NCBI RefSeq assembly: GCF_011694515.1
Contig: NZ_CP050192.1
Coordinates: forward strand, 661,457-725,456
From: Mycobacterium sp. DL592
GTDB taxonomy: Bacteria; Actinomycetota; Actinomycetes; Mycobacteriales; Mycobacteriaceae
Length of the DNA stretch: 64,000 nucleotides
Direction of reading: 5' to 3'
Of this stretch, positions 56,178 to 64,000 are shown in pieces. A model generated the notes under the pieces. The model was given only the letters and a program-made list of their open reading frames with translations, ran no database searches and was not told the origin of the DNA. The position numbers were made by a program, and so were the translations under genes. Positions within the stretch are counted from its first letter, which is position 1, and each line of letters opens with the position of its first letter.

Positions 56178-57994
56178 CGGCCACCGAGTGGCGGGGAAAG
56201 CTCGACGAAGAGCCCGACGACCTGCCGATCGACGAGGCGGTGCCGCGCCGGCGCGAGGCCCGCGCGCTACTCGGCTCGCTGCTGCGGCCCTACCGTGCCA
56301 CGGTCGGGTTGCTCGCCCTGGTGGTCATCGTGGAAAACGCTGCGCGGCTGTCGGTTCCGCTGCTCGTTCAGCGCGGCATCGACCACGCGATCCCGCCGCT
56401 GCTGGCCGGCGGCTCATCGCGCGAGCTGGTCATCGTCGTCGCGACGCTGTGCGGTGTGGTGGTGCTGCAGGCGGTGAGCCGGCTGATCTTCCTGAGCCGG
56501 TCGGGCCGCATCGGCCAGCGGGTGCTGCTGGAGGTGCGCCGCCGGGTGTTCCGGCACTTCCAGCGCCTGGACGTGGCATTCCACGACCGCTACACCTCCG
56601 GGCGGGTGGTCAGCAGGCTGACCAACGACGTCGAGGCCATCCAGGACATGCTGGAGACCGGGTTCGACAGCCTGATCACCGCTGTTCTGACATTGTTCGG
56701 CACCGCGATATTGCTTGTGGCCCTTGATGTCCGGCTCGGCTTGATGTGCCTGGCCGCCTTCCCGGTCCTGGTCGCCCTGGTGTGGTGGTTCTCGGCGGAG
56801 TCGGCGAAGACCTATCGCAAGGTGCGCGAGAGCGCGGCGTTGGTGATCGTGCAGTTCGTCGAGACAATGACCGGCATCAAGGCCGTGCAGGCCTACCGCC
56901 GAGAGCCGCGCAACCAGGAGATCTTCGACGACGTCGCCGACCAGTACCGGGAGGTCAACGAACGCACCTTCCAGCTGCTGGCGGTGTTCATGCCCGGGGT
57001 CAAACTGGTCGGCAACCTCACCACCGGGGTGGTGCTGCTCTACGGCGGCTACCGGGCGCTCAACGGTGAGATGACGATCGGCACGCTTGCGGCGTTCCTG
57101 CTGTACCTGCGGATGTTCTTCGAACCGATGCAGGAGATCTCCCAGTTCTTCAACACCTTCCAGTCGGCGTCCTCGGCGCTGGAGAAGCTCGCCGGGGTGC
57201 TGGCCGAGAAGCCCGGTATCGCCGACCCGGCCGATCCGGTGGCGCTGGACACCGTGCGCGGCGGCGTCGACCTGCGCGACGTGCAGTTCAGCTACGTCGC
57301 CGACCGTCCCGTGCTGCCGGGACTGAACCTGTCCATCCCGCCGGGACAGACCGTCGCGCTGGTGGGCACCACCGGCGCGGGCAAGACCACCATCGCCAAG
57401 CTCATCGCACGGTTCTATGACCCCACCTCGGGTTCGGTCACCCTCGACGGCGTCGATCTGCGCGACGTCTCCCAGAGCGAGCTGCGCCGCCACGTGGTGA
57501 TGGTCACCCAGGAGAACTTCCTTTTCTCGGGAACCGTCGCCGACAACATCCGGTTCGGCCGGCCGTCGGCCACCGATGCGGAGGTGCGCGCCGCCGCCAC
57601 GGCGGTCGGTGCGGACACCTTCATCGACGCGCTGCCCGACGGCTACGACACAGACGTCGCCAAGCGCGGGGGACGGCTGTCGGCCGGACAACGGCAGCTG
57701 ATCGCGTTCGCCCGCGCGTTCCTCGCCGACCCGGCGGTGCTGATCCTCGACGAGGCGACGTCGTCGCTCGACATTCCCAGTGAGCGTCTGGTGCAGCGCG
57801 CGCTGCGTACCGTGCTGGCCGACCGGACCGCGCTGATCATCGCCCACCGGCTGTCGACCGTGGAGGTCGCCGACCGGGTGCTCGTCCTCGAGCACGGCCG
57901 CATCCTCGAGGACGGCACCCCCGCCGAGCTCATCGGTGACGGTGAGGGCCGGTACGCCGCCCTGCACCGGGCGTGGATCGAGTCGCTGGCGTAG
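56174..57994 (+). CDS. heterodimeric ABC exporter subunit 2 (active ATPase site)
   Basis: The 606-residue permease-ATPase has six membrane helices (about 40-320). Walker A is VGTTGAGKTTIA and Walker B with the catalytic glutamate is VLILDEATSSLD. The signature LSAGQRQL differs from LSGGQ, in complement to its partner's defect. The consensus site therefore uses this subunit's Walker motifs with the partner's intact signature. Its ATG overlaps the partner's stop (ATGA), so the two are coupled. It resembles the Rv1272c/Rv1273c type of lipid or drug exporter. Confidence 0.92.
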   Translation: MTATEWRGKLDEEPDDLPIDEAVPRRREARALLGSLLRPYRATVGLLALVVIVENAARLSVPLLVQRGIDHAIPPLLAGGSSRELVIVVATLCGVVVLQAVSRLIFLSRSGRIGQRVLLEVRRRVFRHFQRLDVAFHDRYTSGRVVSRLTNDVEAIQDMLETGFDSLITAVLTLFGTAILLVALDVRLGLMCLAAFPVLVALVWWFSAESAKTYRKVRESAALVIVQFVETMTGIKAVQAYRREPRNQEIFDDVADQYREVNERTFQLLAVFMPGVKLVGNLTTGVVLLYGGYRALNGEMTIGTLAAFLLYLRMFFEPMQEISQFFNTFQSASSALEKLAGVLAEKPGIADPADPVALDTVRGGVDLRDVQFSYVADRPVLPGLNLSIPPGQTVALVGTTGAGKTTIAKLIARFYDPTSGSVTLDGVDLRDVSQSELRRHVVMVTQENFLFSGTVADNIRFGRPSATDAEVRAAATAVGADTFIDALPDGYDTDVAKRGGRLSAGQRQLIAFARAFLADPAVLILDEATSSLDIPSERLVQRALRTVLADRTALIIAHRLSTVEVADRVLVLEHGRILEDGTPAELIGDGEGRYAALHRAWIESLA

Positions 57995-58008
57995 CCCACG
58001 GCGACGGC

Positions 58009-59514
58009 TCAGGACAAGCCGATCCGGCGATAGCGGGCCAGCCGCGCGGCATACCGGTCGCCGGCAGGGCGCTCCCGCAGCACGTGCAGTTCCCGCGCGA
58101 TCGCGGTACCCAGCCGGCGGGCGAACTCCACGGGCTCGTCGGCGGCATCGGGGTATTCCGGCACGATCTCGTCCACGATCCCGTTGCGGAGCAGATCTAC
58201 CGACCGAATGCCTTGCGCCGCAGCCAGTTCCGGTGCGTGGTCGGTGTCACGGAAGACGATCGCGCTGGCGCCCTCCGGTGGCAGCGGCGCCAGCCAGCCG
58301 TGCTGGGCGGCCAGCACCCGGTCCGCGGGAACCATCGCCAGCGCGGGTCCGCCGCTGCCCTGACCGAGCAGCACCGAGACCGTCGGGGTGTCCAGCGTGA
58401 CGAGATCGGACAGGCAGCGGGCGATCTCCCCGGCCAGGCCGTTCTGTTCGGCGTCGGCCGAAAGCGCCGGGCCCGCGGTGTCGATCACCAGAACCAGCGG
58501 CAGCTGCAGGCTTGCCGCCAGCGCCATGCCGCGGCGGGCTTCGGCCAAGGCGGCGGGGCCGGTCCGGTGGGCAGGAGCGAAGCGACCGGGGGATTCATCA
58601 AGTCCGCCGACTACCCGACGCTGTCCCACGACGACGGCGGGCTGGCCGCCGAAGCGGGCCAGCGCCAGCACCGTGGTGGCCGCCTCGCCGTGCGTGCCCG
58701 ACAACAGCACCCGGTCGGTGGCGCCCTGACGCAGCAACCAGCTCACGCCGGGGCGGTCCGGCCGGCGGGAGGCCACGACGGAATCCCACGCGGGCACCTC
58801 CGGGACAGCCGGCGTCGGCTCGGCATCGGGTGGCGGACCGGGGGTGTCGGTGATGACGCTCAACGCGCGATCGAGGGTGGGCCGCAGCGCATCGAGCCCC
58901 ACGACGCCGTCGATGACGCCATGGCGCAGCAGGTTCTCGGCGGTCTGCACGCCGGACGGGAAGGGCTCGCCATAGAGGTGCTCGTACACCCGCGGTCCCA
59001 GGAAGCCGATCAGCGCGCCGGGTTCGGCCACCGTGATGTGGCCGAGTGACCCCCACGAGGCGAACACCCCGCCGGTGGTCGGATGCCGCAGATACACCAG
59101 GTACGGCAGGTGGGCCTGCTTGTGGCGGGTGACGGCGGCGGCGATCTTGACCATCTGCAGAAAGGCGACCGTGCCCTCCTGCATCCGGGTACCGCCCGAA
59201 CTCGGCGACGCCAGCAGCGGCAGTCCCTCGGCGGTGGCCCGTTCCACCGCGGCGGTGATCCGCTCGGCGGCGGCCACCCCGATCGAGCCGGCCAGGAAGT
59301 CGAACTCGCAGGCCACGACCGCAACCCTGCGCCCGAACACGGTGCCCTCACCGGTCAGCACCGACTCGTCGAGCCCGGTGGCCGCGCGCGCCCTGGCGAG
59401 CTCGGCCGCGTAGGCGTCGTCGGTGGGGACGGCCAGCGGCGCGTCGTCCCAGCTGCGGAACGACCCGGCGTCGAGCACGGCGTCACGCAGTTCGGCAGCC
59501 CCGATGCGGCTCAC
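58009..59514 (-). CDS. accD3: acyl-CoA carboxylase carboxyltransferase AccD3 (Rv0904c-like)
   Basis: The 501-residue protein has two crotonase-like carboxyltransferase halves: the N-half with TGEGTVFGRRVAVVACEFDFLAGSIGVAAAERI and SSGGTRMQEG, and the C-half with VLLGQGSGGPALAMVPADRVLAAQHGWLAPLPPEGASAIVF. These form the CoA-binding and biotin sites. It transfers carboxyl from biotin to an acyl-CoA with an AccA-type partner not encoded here. The order accD3-echA6 matches M. tuberculosis. The start is GTG 59514; 34 bases separate it from the divergent echA6. Confidence 0.93.
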   Translation of the reverse strand: MSRIGAAELRDAVLDAGSFRSWDDAPLAVPTDDAYAAELARARAATGLDESVLTGEGTVFGRRVAVVACEFDFLAGSIGVAAAERITAAVERATAEGLPLLASPSSGGTRMQEGTVAFLQMVKIAAAVTRHKQAHLPYLVYLRHPTTGGVFASWGSLGHITVAEPGALIGFLGPRVYEHLYGEPFPSGVQTAENLLRHGVIDGVVGLDALRPTLDRALSVITDTPGPPPDAEPTPAVPEVPAWDSVVASRRPDRPGVSWLLRQGATDRVLLSGTHGEAATTVLALARFGGQPAVVVGQRRVVGGLDESPGRFAPAHRTGPAALAEARRGMALAASLQLPLVLVIDTAGPALSADAEQNGLAGEIARCLSDLVTLDTPTVSVLLGQGSGGPALAMVPADRVLAAQHGWLAPLPPEGASAIVFRDTDHAPELAAAQGIRSVDLLRNGIVDEIVPEYPDAADEPVEFARRLGTAIARELHVLRERPAGDRYAARLARYRRIGLS

Positions 59515-59548
59515 CAGAGCAGGTTAACGGGCCAGTAGTCTTGGTTTC

Positions 59549-60280
59549 ATGATCGGTGTCAACCGCGTGGGGGATGTAACGACCATCGAGTTGCAGCGCC
59601 CCGAGCGGCGCAATGCGCTCAACTCCGAGCTTGGCGACGCACTGCGCGAGGCGGTGGAGAAGGCGGCGGCCGACGACGTACGGGCCATCGTGCTCACCGG
59701 GCAGGGCACGGTGTTCTGCGCCGGTGCGGACCTCTCGGGCGACGTGTTCGCCGCGGACTTCCCGGACAAGGCGATCGCACTGAACAAGGCCATCGACGCG
59801 GTACCGATCCCGGTGATCGGCGCGATCAACGGCCCGGCCATCGGCGCGGGCGTGCAGTTGGCGATGATCTGTGACCTGCGGGTGGTGGCACCGGAGGCCT
59901 ACTTCCAGTTCCCGATCGCCAAATATGGCCTCGCCCTGGACAATTGGAGCGTCCGCCGGTTGAGCTCGCTCGTCGGCCACGGGCGCGCCCGCGGCATGCT
60001 GCTGGCCGCGGAGAAGCTCGACGCGCCGACCGCGTTGCTGACCGGAATGGCCAACCGGATCGGCTCCCTCGCCGACGCGCAGGCCTGGGCCGCCGAGATC
60101 GCCGGGCTGGCCCCGCTGTCGGTGCAGTGGTCCAAGCGGGTGCTCAACGACGACGGCGCCTACGAGGAGCAGGGCCCCGTGCACAAGGAGCTGTTCGACA
60201 AGGCGTGGGGGAGCAAGGACGTGATCGAGGCCCAGGTGGCGCGCATCGAGAAGCGCGCCCCCAAGTTCCAGGGGGCCTAG
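59549..60280 (+). CDS. echA6: EchA6, catalysis-deficient enoyl-CoA hydratase fold
   Basis: This 243-residue crotonase-fold protein, equal in length to M. tuberculosis EchA6, has [13 protein letters not shown] (oxyanion) and [19 protein letters not shown]. The usual first catalytic glutamate (GGxLE) is Gln here, and the second acidic residue is also missing from [11 protein letters not shown]. EchA6 is known to bind acyl-CoA and hand it to the FAS-II system for mycolic acid synthesis without hydratase activity. The MBL-fold gene follows after two bases. Confidence 0.94.
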   Translation: MIGVNRVGDVTTIELQRPERRNALNSELGDALREAVEKAAADDVRAIVLTGQGTVFCAGADLSGDVFAADFPDKAIALNKAIDAVPIPVIGAINGPAIGAGVQLAMICDLRVVAPEAYFQFPIAKYGLALDNWSVRRLSSLVGHGRARGMLLAAEKLDAPTALLTGMANRIGSLADAQAWAAEIAGLAPLSVQWSKRVLNDDGAYEEQGPVHKELFDKAWGSKDVIEAQVARIEKRAPKFQGA

Positions 60281-60282
60281 CC

Positions 60283-61392
60283 TTGTTGAAAGCAGCGCTG
60301 AAGCTGGCCGCCGGGACTGCGTCACTGGCCACCGGCGGCTGGGTCCTGCGCGCGCTGAACGACGCGCCCGCCTCACTCGGTGCCGGCCCGGGCGCTATTC
60401 GGGCCGTCGGCGACCGCTCACCGCATTACCGCGACGGGGTCTTCCACAACATCGACCCCGCCTCGCCGCTGCGCCTGGACGCCGAGGAGAACCGGCTGGT
60501 CCTGTTCGACATGCTGTCCAGCCGCGCGGCCAGCCGCCCGCAGGCCACGATCCCGCTGGTTGACCCGCCGGCGCCGCTGCCCGCCGAGCCGCTGGCCGTC
60601 AGCTGGTTCGGCCACTCCACCGCGCTGCTCGAGATCGACGGCTACCTGGTGCTCACCGACCCGATCTGGAGTGACCGGTGCTCGCCGTCGCGCAGCGTCG
60701 GCCCGCAGCGGCTGCACCCGGTGCCCGCGCCCCTGGAAGCGCTGCCCGCCCTGGACGCGGTGGTGGTCAGCCACGACCACTACGACCACCTCGACATGGA
60801 CACCTGCCTGGCGCTGGCCCGCACCCAGCGGGCGCCGTTCGTGGTGCCGCTCGGCGTCGGCGCCCACCTTCGGCAGTGGGGCATCCCGGCTGAGCGGATC
60901 ATCGAGCTGGACTGGAACGAGGACACCAGGATCGGCGACCTCACCCTGGTCTGCACCCCGGCGCGGCACTTCTCGGGCCGGTTCCTGACCCGCAACACCA
61001 CGCTGTGGTCGTCGTGGGCGATCATCGGGCCGCGCCACCGCGCCTACTTCGGCGGCGACACCGGCTACACCCGCAGCTTCGCCGATATCGGCGCCGCTCA
61101 CGGGCCGTTCGACCTGACGCTGATGCCGATCGGCGCCTACAACAAGTCCTGGCCCGACATCCACATGAACCCCGAAGAAGCCGTGCAGGCCCACCGCGAC
61201 GTCACCGACGCCGGCCTGCTCGTTCCCATCCACTGGTGCACGTTCCGGCTTGCGCCGCACCCCTGGGCCGAGCCGGTCGAACGGCTGCTGGCGGCCGCCG
61301 ACGGCGCCGGGGTCGACGTGGCGGTGCCGAAGCCGGGCGGTCGGGTGCTCCCCGCCACCTCGACGGCCATAGAACAGTGGTGGCGGCCCTGA
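60283..61392 (+). CDS. MBL-fold metal-dependent hydrolase (Rv0906-like, NAPE-PLD-like)
   Basis: The 369-residue protein from a TTG start has SWFGHSTALLEIDGYLVLTDPIWSDRCSP, the metal motif SHDHYDHLD (HxHxDH) and further ligands in TPARHFSGRFL and FGGDTGY. These resemble N-acyl-phosphatidylethanolamine phospholipase D and UlaG-type lactonases. The start is TTG 60283, two bases after echA6, since no ATG or GTG fits; this suggests coupled translation. A hydrophobic N-terminus may anchor it. Confidence 0.88.
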   Translation: MLKAALKLAAGTASLATGGWVLRALNDAPASLGAGPGAIRAVGDRSPHYRDGVFHNIDPASPLRLDAEENRLVLFDMLSSRAASRPQATIPLVDPPAPLPAEPLAVSWFGHSTALLEIDGYLVLTDPIWSDRCSPSRSVGPQRLHPVPAPLEALPALDAVVVSHDHYDHLDMDTCLALARTQRAPFVVPLGVGAHLRQWGIPAERIIELDWNEDTRIGDLTLVCTPARHFSGRFLTRNTTLWSSWAIIGPRHRAYFGGDTGYTRSFADIGAAHGPFDLTLMPIGAYNKSWPDIHMNPEEAVQAHRDVTDAGLLVPIHWCTFRLAPHPWAEPVERLLAAADGAGVDVAVPKPGGRVLPATSTAIEQWWRP

Positions 61393-61410
61393 CGCACTAC
61401 CGTGCAAGCC

Positions 61411-62994
61411 ATGACCGCACTGGCAAGGCGTGCCGCGATCGTTGTTCTGTTGGCCACCCTCACCGCGTGCAGCAGCAGCCCCAAGTCTGAGCCCGCCACG
61501 GTGCCCTCCGACGTGCCGCCGCCGCTGGTGCCGGCGATGGCGCTGCCCGACAACGCCGTCGCTAACGCCGTCGCCAAACTCGACGGCATCGCCGCGGACC
61601 TGCTGAAGTCATCCGGCATCCCGGGACTGGCGGTCGCCGTCGTGCACGGCGGAAAGGCTGTCTACGCCAAGGGTTTCGGCGTCAAGGACGCCACCAAGCC
61701 GGCCGATGACCCGGCCAACAAGGTGGACTCGGACACCGTGTTCCAGCTGGCCTCGGTGTCCAAGCCGATCGGCGCCACCGTGGTCGCTCACCAGGTCGGA
61801 CAGAAGGTGATCACCTGGGACACACCGGTGGTCGACAAGCTGCCCTGGTTTGCCCTCGCCGACCCCGCGGTCACCAAGATGGTGGCCGTCAGTGACCTGT
61901 ACTCGCACCGCTCCGGCCTGCCCGACCACGCCGGTGACAAACTCGAGGACCTCGGCTACGACCGGCGCTACGTCCTCGAACGGCTGCGTGACTACCCGCT
62001 GGACCCCTTCCGAATCTCCTACGCCTACACCAACTTCGGGCTCACCGCAGCAGCCGAGGCCGTCGCGGTGGCATCGGGCAAATCCTGGGAGGACCTCTCC
62101 GACGAGGTGCTCTACCGCCCGCTGGGCATGGCGTCCACCAGCTCGCGGTTCGCCGACTTCGAGGCCCGCGGCGACAAGGCACTGGGCCACATCCGCATCG
62201 ACGGCGGCTACGCACCGCGCTATCAACGCGACCCCGACCCGGAGGCGCCCGCGGGCGGCGTCAGTTCCTCGGTCAACGACCTCACGCACTGGCTGGCCAT
62301 GGTGCTGGCCAACGGCACCTACAACGGCAGGCAGATCGTCGACCCGGGCGCCCTGTTGCCGGCGCTGACCCCGCAGATCGTCTCCAGCCCGCCCAGCGAG
62401 GCGGCCATGCGCTCGGGGTTCTACGGCTACGGCTTCAACGTGGGCACCACGTCGGCGGCGCGCACCCAGCTCAGCCACTCGGGGGCCTTCGAGCTCGGGG
62501 CGGGTACCAACTTCGTCATCATCCCGTCTGCCGACGTGGCGATCGTGGCGCTGACCAACGCCACCCCGTCCGGTATCCCCGAGACGCTGACGGCCGAGTT
62601 CGCCGACCTCGTCCAGTTCGGTGCGGTGCGCGAAGACTGGCGAAAGCTCTACGGCGACGCCTTCGCCCAGATGGACAAACCGGTGGGTTCGCTGGCGGGC
62701 AAGCAACCCCCGGCCAATCCCGCCCCGGCCAAACCGCTGGCCAGCTACACCGGCAGCTACGCCAACAGCTTCTGGGGCCCGGCCGTCGTGGCCGAGAAGG
62801 ACGGCAAGCTCACCGTGTCGCTGGGCCCGAAACCGCAGACCTTCGAGCTTCGGCATTGGGACGGTGACGTGTTCGCCCTGAGCTTTGTCGACGAAAACTC
62901 CCCGCCCGGAAGCGTTTCCGCGGCGCGGTTCGACGGTGACAAGCTCACGTTGGAGTACTACGACGACGAGAAGATGGGGACGTGGGTCCGATGA
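61411..62994 (+). CDS. beta-lactamase-fold lipoprotein (Rv0907-like)
   Basis: The 527-residue protein has a lipoprotein signal ([18 protein letters not shown], lipobox LTAC). A class C beta-lactamase/serine hydrolase domain follows: [11 protein letters not shown] (SVSK), [13 protein letters not shown] (YTN) and [10 protein letters not shown] (HSG). A C-terminal ~100-residue beta domain follows a Pro/Ala linker. It is probably a cell-envelope esterase or peptidase. ATG 61411 starts it; a GTG nine bases upstream is possible. Its stop lies in a compact junction with ctpE. Confidence 0.9.
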   Translation: MTALARRAAIVVLLATLTACSSSPKSEPATVPSDVPPPLVPAMALPDNAVANAVAKLDGIAADLLKSSGIPGLAVAVVHGGKAVYAKGFGVKDATKPADDPANKVDSDTVFQLASVSKPIGATVVAHQVGQKVITWDTPVVDKLPWFALADPAVTKMVAVSDLYSHRSGLPDHAGDKLEDLGYDRRYVLERLRDYPLDPFRISYAYTNFGLTAAAEAVAVASGKSWEDLSDEVLYRPLGMASTSSRFADFEARGDKALGHIRIDGGYAPRYQRDPDPEAPAGGVSSSVNDLTHWLAMVLANGTYNGRQIVDPGALLPALTPQIVSSPPSEAAMRSGFYGYGFNVGTTSAARTQLSHSGAFELGAGTNFVIIPSADVAIVALTNATPSGIPETLTAEFADLVQFGAVREDWRKLYGDAFAQMDKPVGSLAGKQPPANPAPAKPLASYTGSYANSFWGPAVVAEKDGKLTVSLGPKPQTFELRHWDGDVFALSFVDENSPPGSVSAARFDGDKLTLEYYDDEKMGTWVR

Positions 62995-63026
62995 GCCGCT
63001 TGCGCGAAGAGAGCGGGCTGCGATGA
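62991..63026 (+). other. short element with an 11-codon reading frame coupling Rv0907-like and ctpE genes
   Basis: The frame ATG-to-TGA at 62991-63026 encodes [11 protein letters not shown]. It overlaps the stop of the preceding gene by ATGA and the ATG of ctpE by ATGA. CGATGAGC occurs at both ends (62989-62996 and 63021-63028). This looks like a short MIRU-type insertion that keeps both neighbours translationally coupled. Confidence 0.5.
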
Positions 63027-64000
63027 GCGTCAGCACTGCCACCGGCCTGAGCGACGCCGAGGTCGCCGCCAGGGTCGCGGAGGGAAAGACCAACGACGTC
63101 CCCAGCCGGGCGTCGCGCAGTGTCGGCGAGATCGTCCGGGCCAACGTCTTCACCCGCATCAACGCCATCCTCGGTGTGCTGCTTCTCATCGTGCTGGCCA
63201 CCGGATCACTGATCAACGGACTGTTCGGGCTGCTGATCATCGCCAACAGCGGCATCGGCATCATCCAGGAACTGCGGGCCAAGAAGACGCTGGACAACCT
63301 GGCCATCGTCGGGCAGGCCAAACCCACCGTGCGCCGTCAGTCGGGCACCGCACCGCTGGCGCCGAACGAGGTGGTCCTCGACGACATCATCGAGCTCGGC
63401 CCCGGCGACCAGATCGTGGTCGACGGTGAGCTTCTCGAGGCCTCCACGCTGGAGATCGACGAGTCACTGCTGACCGGCGAGGCCGACTCGATCCCCAAAG
63501 ACGTCGGGGCTGCGGTGATGTCGGGCAGCTTCGTCGTCGCGGGCACCGGCGCCTATCGGGCCACCAAGGTGGGCCGCGAGGCCTATGCCGCCCGGCTGGC
63601 CGAGGAGGCCAGCAAGTTCACCCTGGTGAAGTCCGAACTGCGCACCGGTATCAACAAGATCCTGCAGTTCATCACCTATCTGCTGTGGCCGGCCGGGCTG
63701 CTGACGATTTACACCCAGCTGTTCACCACCAATGTCGGCTGGCGCGAGTCGGTCCTGAGGATGGTGGGCGCGCTGGTGCCGATGGTGCCCGAAGGCCTGG
63801 TGCTGATGACATCGATCGCCTTCGCCGTCGGGGTGGTCCGGCTCGGGCGGCGTCAATGCCTGGTGCAGGAGTTGCCCGCCATCGAGGGGCTGGCCCGCGT
63901 CGACGTCGTCTGTGCCGACAAGACGGGCACGCTCACCGAGAACGGGATGCGCCTGTCGGATGTGACGTCGGTGACCGGCGAGGTGAAGCCGGATCTGGTC
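63023..64000 (+). CDS. ctpE: P-type calcium-transporting ATPase CtpE, N-terminal part (3' truncated by window edge)
   Basis: About 326 residues are visible. The A domain has [15 protein letters not shown] (TGE motif) and the M1-M4 helices include [19 protein letters not shown] (the cation-binding PEGL). The phosphorylation motif is [12 protein letters not shown] with catalytic Asp. The rest (nucleotide-binding domain, M5-M10) runs off the window; M. tuberculosis CtpE has about 800 residues. CtpE takes up calcium in mycobacteria. The ATG at 63023 overlaps the mini-frame's stop. Confidence 0.93.
   Translation, partial: MSVSTATGLSDAEVAARVAEGKTNDVPSRASRSVGEIVRANVFTRINAILGVLLLIVLATGSLINGLFGLLIIANSGIGIIQELRAKKTLDNLAIVGQAKPTVRRQSGTAPLAPNEVVLDDIIELGPGDQIVVDGELLEASTLEIDESLLTGEADSIPKDVGAAVMSGSFVVAGTGAYRATKVGREAYAARLAEEASKFTLVKSELRTGINKILQFITYLLWPAGLLTIYTQLFTTNVGWRESVLRMVGALVPMVPEGLVLMTSIAFAVGVVRLGRRQCLVQELPAIEGLARVDVVCADKTGTLTENGMRLSDVTSVTGEVKPDLV

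Noticed and set aside
56414..57967. 517-codon minus-strand frame under ABC subunit 2
   Set aside because: Shadow of the ABC ATPase gene, whose Walker and signature motifs are on the + strand.
60418..61407. 329-codon minus-strand frame
   Set aside because: Antisense to the MBL-fold hydrolase that shows the HxHxDH motif; no domains in the shadow.

Overview
The window reads as chromosome of a high-GC actinobacterium, most likely a fast-growing, Mycolicibacterium-type Mycobacterium. The evidence is gene content: an Mce protein, a PE-PPE-domain secreted hydrolase, rpfA, the ArfABC porin operon, PrrAB, F420-type LLM oxidoreductases, fadAB, accD3/echA6 and ctpE. From memory, the gene order follows the M. 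tuberculosis segment Rv0854 to Rv0908 almost from end to end, with insertions and losses. I saw no tRNA, rRNA, CRISPR array or intact insertion sequence.

Layout. 1-1,087: the end of an mce operon. 1.2-8.9 kb: an alpha-methylacyl-CoA racemase between two START-fold paralogues, an LLM oxidoreductase, the DapC-like aminotransferase on the other strand, then fadA-fadB closed by a clear hairpin terminator. 8.9-17.5 kb: an accessory block absent from the M. tuberculosis order, holding an acyl-CoA ligase, an LLM enzyme, a DUF35 protein with a thiolase-like partner, an ECF sigma factor, an SDR, a DUF899 protein and a secreted PE-PPE hydrolase. 17.6-21.8 kb: a truncated XPB helicase fused to a truncated rpfA at a 19-base sequence resembling a Tn5/Nextera mosaic end, then moaD2-moaA2, a YccF protein and cspB. 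The rpfA leader keeps a c-di-AMP (ydaO-type) riboswitch and a CRP-type site. 21.9-33.4 kb: the conserved Rv0874c to Rv0886 block (MFS, DUF3027, MarR, rRNA methyltransferase, SepH, SerC, diiron protein, FprB). 33.3-42.6 kb: a broken glyoxalase-family gene, an MHS transporter, citA, pdxH, MFS/TetR, gltA2, an MFS/MarR pair and a DUF2630 protein.

42.6-48.4 kb is the most interesting accessory module. It has divergent genes for a phospho-lyase of the ethanolamine-phosphate/phosphohydroxylysine type, an APC permease, an APH-fold small-molecule kinase, an SDR and a HutC-type GntR regulator, with a repeated 14-base motif in the shared promoter region. Together they suggest import, phosphorylation and phosphate elimination of an amino alcohol. 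48.4-64 kb: an SDR, an FKBP, arfABC with a triplicated ArfC domain, a 21-bp-arm hairpin, prrAB, an inserted heterodimeric ABC exporter, accD3, echA6, an MBL-fold hydrolase, a beta-lactamase-fold lipoprotein and the start of ctpE.

The overall theme is acyl-CoA and lipid metabolism, central carbon entry (two citrate synthases) and envelope maintenance. The XPB/rpfA junction should be treated as a likely assembly or library artefact, or a transposon scar, until checked. It also explains the absence here of the moaC2, mog and moaE2 genes expected between them.
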